Source: CAZNMF01 sp035547155 (GTDB taxonomy: Bacteria > Acidobacteriota > Vicinamibacteria > Vicinamibacterales > SCN-69-37). From it: a DNA stretch of 14,382 nucleotides. Of this stretch, positions 13,640-14,382 are shown piece by piece. Position 1 is the stretch's first letter. Every line of letters begins with the position of its first letter. The stretch is taken from contig DASZVJ010000240.1 in NCBI GenBank assembly GCA_035547155.1, positions 1 through 14,382 of the forward strand, read 5' to 3'. The position numbers and the translations under genes are program-made. Under the pieces are notes generated by a model that saw nothing but the letters and a program-made list of their open reading frames with translations, was not told where the DNA came from and made no database searches.

Positions 13640-14382
13640 ATCACCGTCCCGTCCGGCACCACCCCGTTCTTCGGGATGATCACGATGCCGTCGCGGATGT
13701 AGTACATCGCGTGGTCCAGGTGATCCGGCTTGCCGTCGGGCGTGATGACGACACGGTTGCCGATGCGCGCGTTCTTGTCGATGATCGCGTTCTCGATGCG
13801 CGTGTCGAGGCCGATGCCGATACGCGGACGGCCCGCGGCTTCGCTCTCGGCGATCGACTCGGCGGACTCGTACTCGTCGCTACCGATCATGATCGTCCGG
13901 TTCAGCCACGCGCCGGGGCTGATGATGCTGCGGATGCCCACGACCGACTGCCGCACTTCGGCGTGCGAGATGATGCAGCCCTCCGAGATGACCGCGTGAT
14001 CGATCTGCGCGCCGTTGATCTTCGACGCGGGCAGCCAGCGCGGGTGCGTGAAGATCGGCGCCGTCATGTCGAAGAAGTTGAAGCGCGGCAGGTCCGCCGT
14101 GATGTCGAGATTCGCCTCGAAGAACGCGCGGATCGTGCCGATGTCCTCCCAGTAGCCCTGGAAGATGTACGACGACACGCGGTGCGTGCCGATGGCGCCC
14201 GGGATGATGTGCTTGCCGAAGTCCGTCAGCGTGTTGTCGAGCAGGCGGATGAGCACGTCGCGATTGAAGACGTAGATGCCCATCGACGCGAGCAACTGCT
14301 CCTCGCCCGCCGGATCGATTCCGAGCTCGGCGTACATCGACCGCGGAATCGCGAGGCTGGTCTGCACGTCCGGATCCTTCGG
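13636..14382 (-). CDS. glgC: Glucose-1-phosphate adenylyltransferase (ADP-glucose pyrophosphorylase), 3' part
   Basis: The gene is cut by the right edge; the visible 248 residues are the C-terminal part of a protein of about 410-430. It makes ADP-glucose from glucose 1-phosphate and ATP for glycogen synthesis. Visible features are SMGIYVFNRDVL, the substrate-site motif GYWEDIGTIRAFFEANL, and the left-handed beta-helix domain. PRWLPASK, SVVGIRSIIS, AIIDKNARIG and the end GIVIIPKNGVVPDGTVI follow the plant/cyanobacterial pattern (YWEDIGTI, PRYLPPSK, IDKNARIG) rather than the E. coli one. The lysines of IDKNARIG and IPKNG match positions that bind the activator 3-phosphoglycerate in that group. 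No start codon is in the window; the GTG at 14367 is an internal valine. The stop is inside a perfect hairpin. Confidence 0.95.
   Translation of the reverse strand, partial: PKDPDVQTSLAIPRSMYAELGIDPAGEEQLLASMGIYVFNRDVLIRLLDNTLTDFGKHIIPGAIGTHRVSSYIFQGYWEDIGTIRAFFEANLDITADLPRFNFFDMTAPIFTHPRWLPASKINGAQIDHAVISEGCIISHAEVRQSVVGIRSIISPGAWLNRTIMIGSDEYESAESIAESEAAGRPRIGIGLDTRIENAIIDKNARIGNRVVITPDGKPDHLDHAMYYIRDGIVIIPKNGVVPDGTVI

Noticed and set aside
14365..14367. GTG at 14367 as the start of glgC
   Set aside because: The codons upstream (Pro-Lys-Asp-Pro-Asp) continue the conserved protein, and the N-terminal nucleotide-binding part is missing, so the gene continues outside the window.

Overview
This is a GC-rich window with mostly minus-strand, tightly packed genes. 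It looks like a heterotrophic soil-type bacterium. The GC bias, the soluble sugar-catabolic enzymes and the repeat-rich intergenic spacers would fit Acidobacteriota (for example Vicinamibacteria), but no marker gene is present, so this placement is a weak inference. No phage, IS element, CRISPR array, tRNA or rRNA was seen. No stretch over 300 bases lacks a gene.

Layout from left to right. (1) Positions 1-82 hold a near-perfect 26-bp-arm palindrome just past the 3' end of the first gene set. (2) Positions 83-4751 hold four minus-strand genes, transcribed in this order: a GAF-domain protein, a Slt-type lytic transglycosylase with a helical-repeat N-terminal region, a PLP aminotransferase of the methionine/kynurenine type, and a DUF1697 protein. 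The last three are joined by a 4-nt gap and a GTGA overlap. (3) Positions 4928-10044 hold a sugar operon on the minus strand, transcribed as Gfo/Idh/MocA oxidoreductase, xylose-isomerase-like TIM-barrel protein, xylulokinase (xylB), xylose isomerase (xylA). A LacI-family repressor gene (10218-11306) lies directly upstream. The spacer between them contains an extended -10 promoter candidate and a LacI-type palindrome with a central CG. (4) A 1-Cys peroxiredoxin (minus) and a FAD-linked D-2-hydroxyacid dehydrogenase (plus) diverge from a 101-bp spacer rich in dyads. (5) The 3' part of a plant/cyanobacterial-type ADP-glucose pyrophosphorylase (glgC) runs off the right edge and converges on the dehydrogenase.

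How the genes work together. xylA and xylB convert D-xylose to D-xylulose and then to xylulose 5-phosphate. The oxidoreductase and the TIM-barrel protein translated ahead of them probably feed a related sugar or sugar derivative into the same route, all under the LacI-type regulator. No transporter is in view. The glgC fragment points to glycogen storage.

The most unusual structure is not a gene. Five separate spacers carry arrays of 7-bp words in strict or near-strict 7-nt phase: 3975-3995, 4834-4917, 10144-10171, 11328-11390 and 13533-13615. The words differ between sites, but some are shared. In the three larger arrays the word switches to its reverse complement near the middle, giving long heptad-phased hairpins. 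They recall the heptanucleotide STRR repeats of cyanobacteria, but have a more degenerate word and an internal strand inversion.
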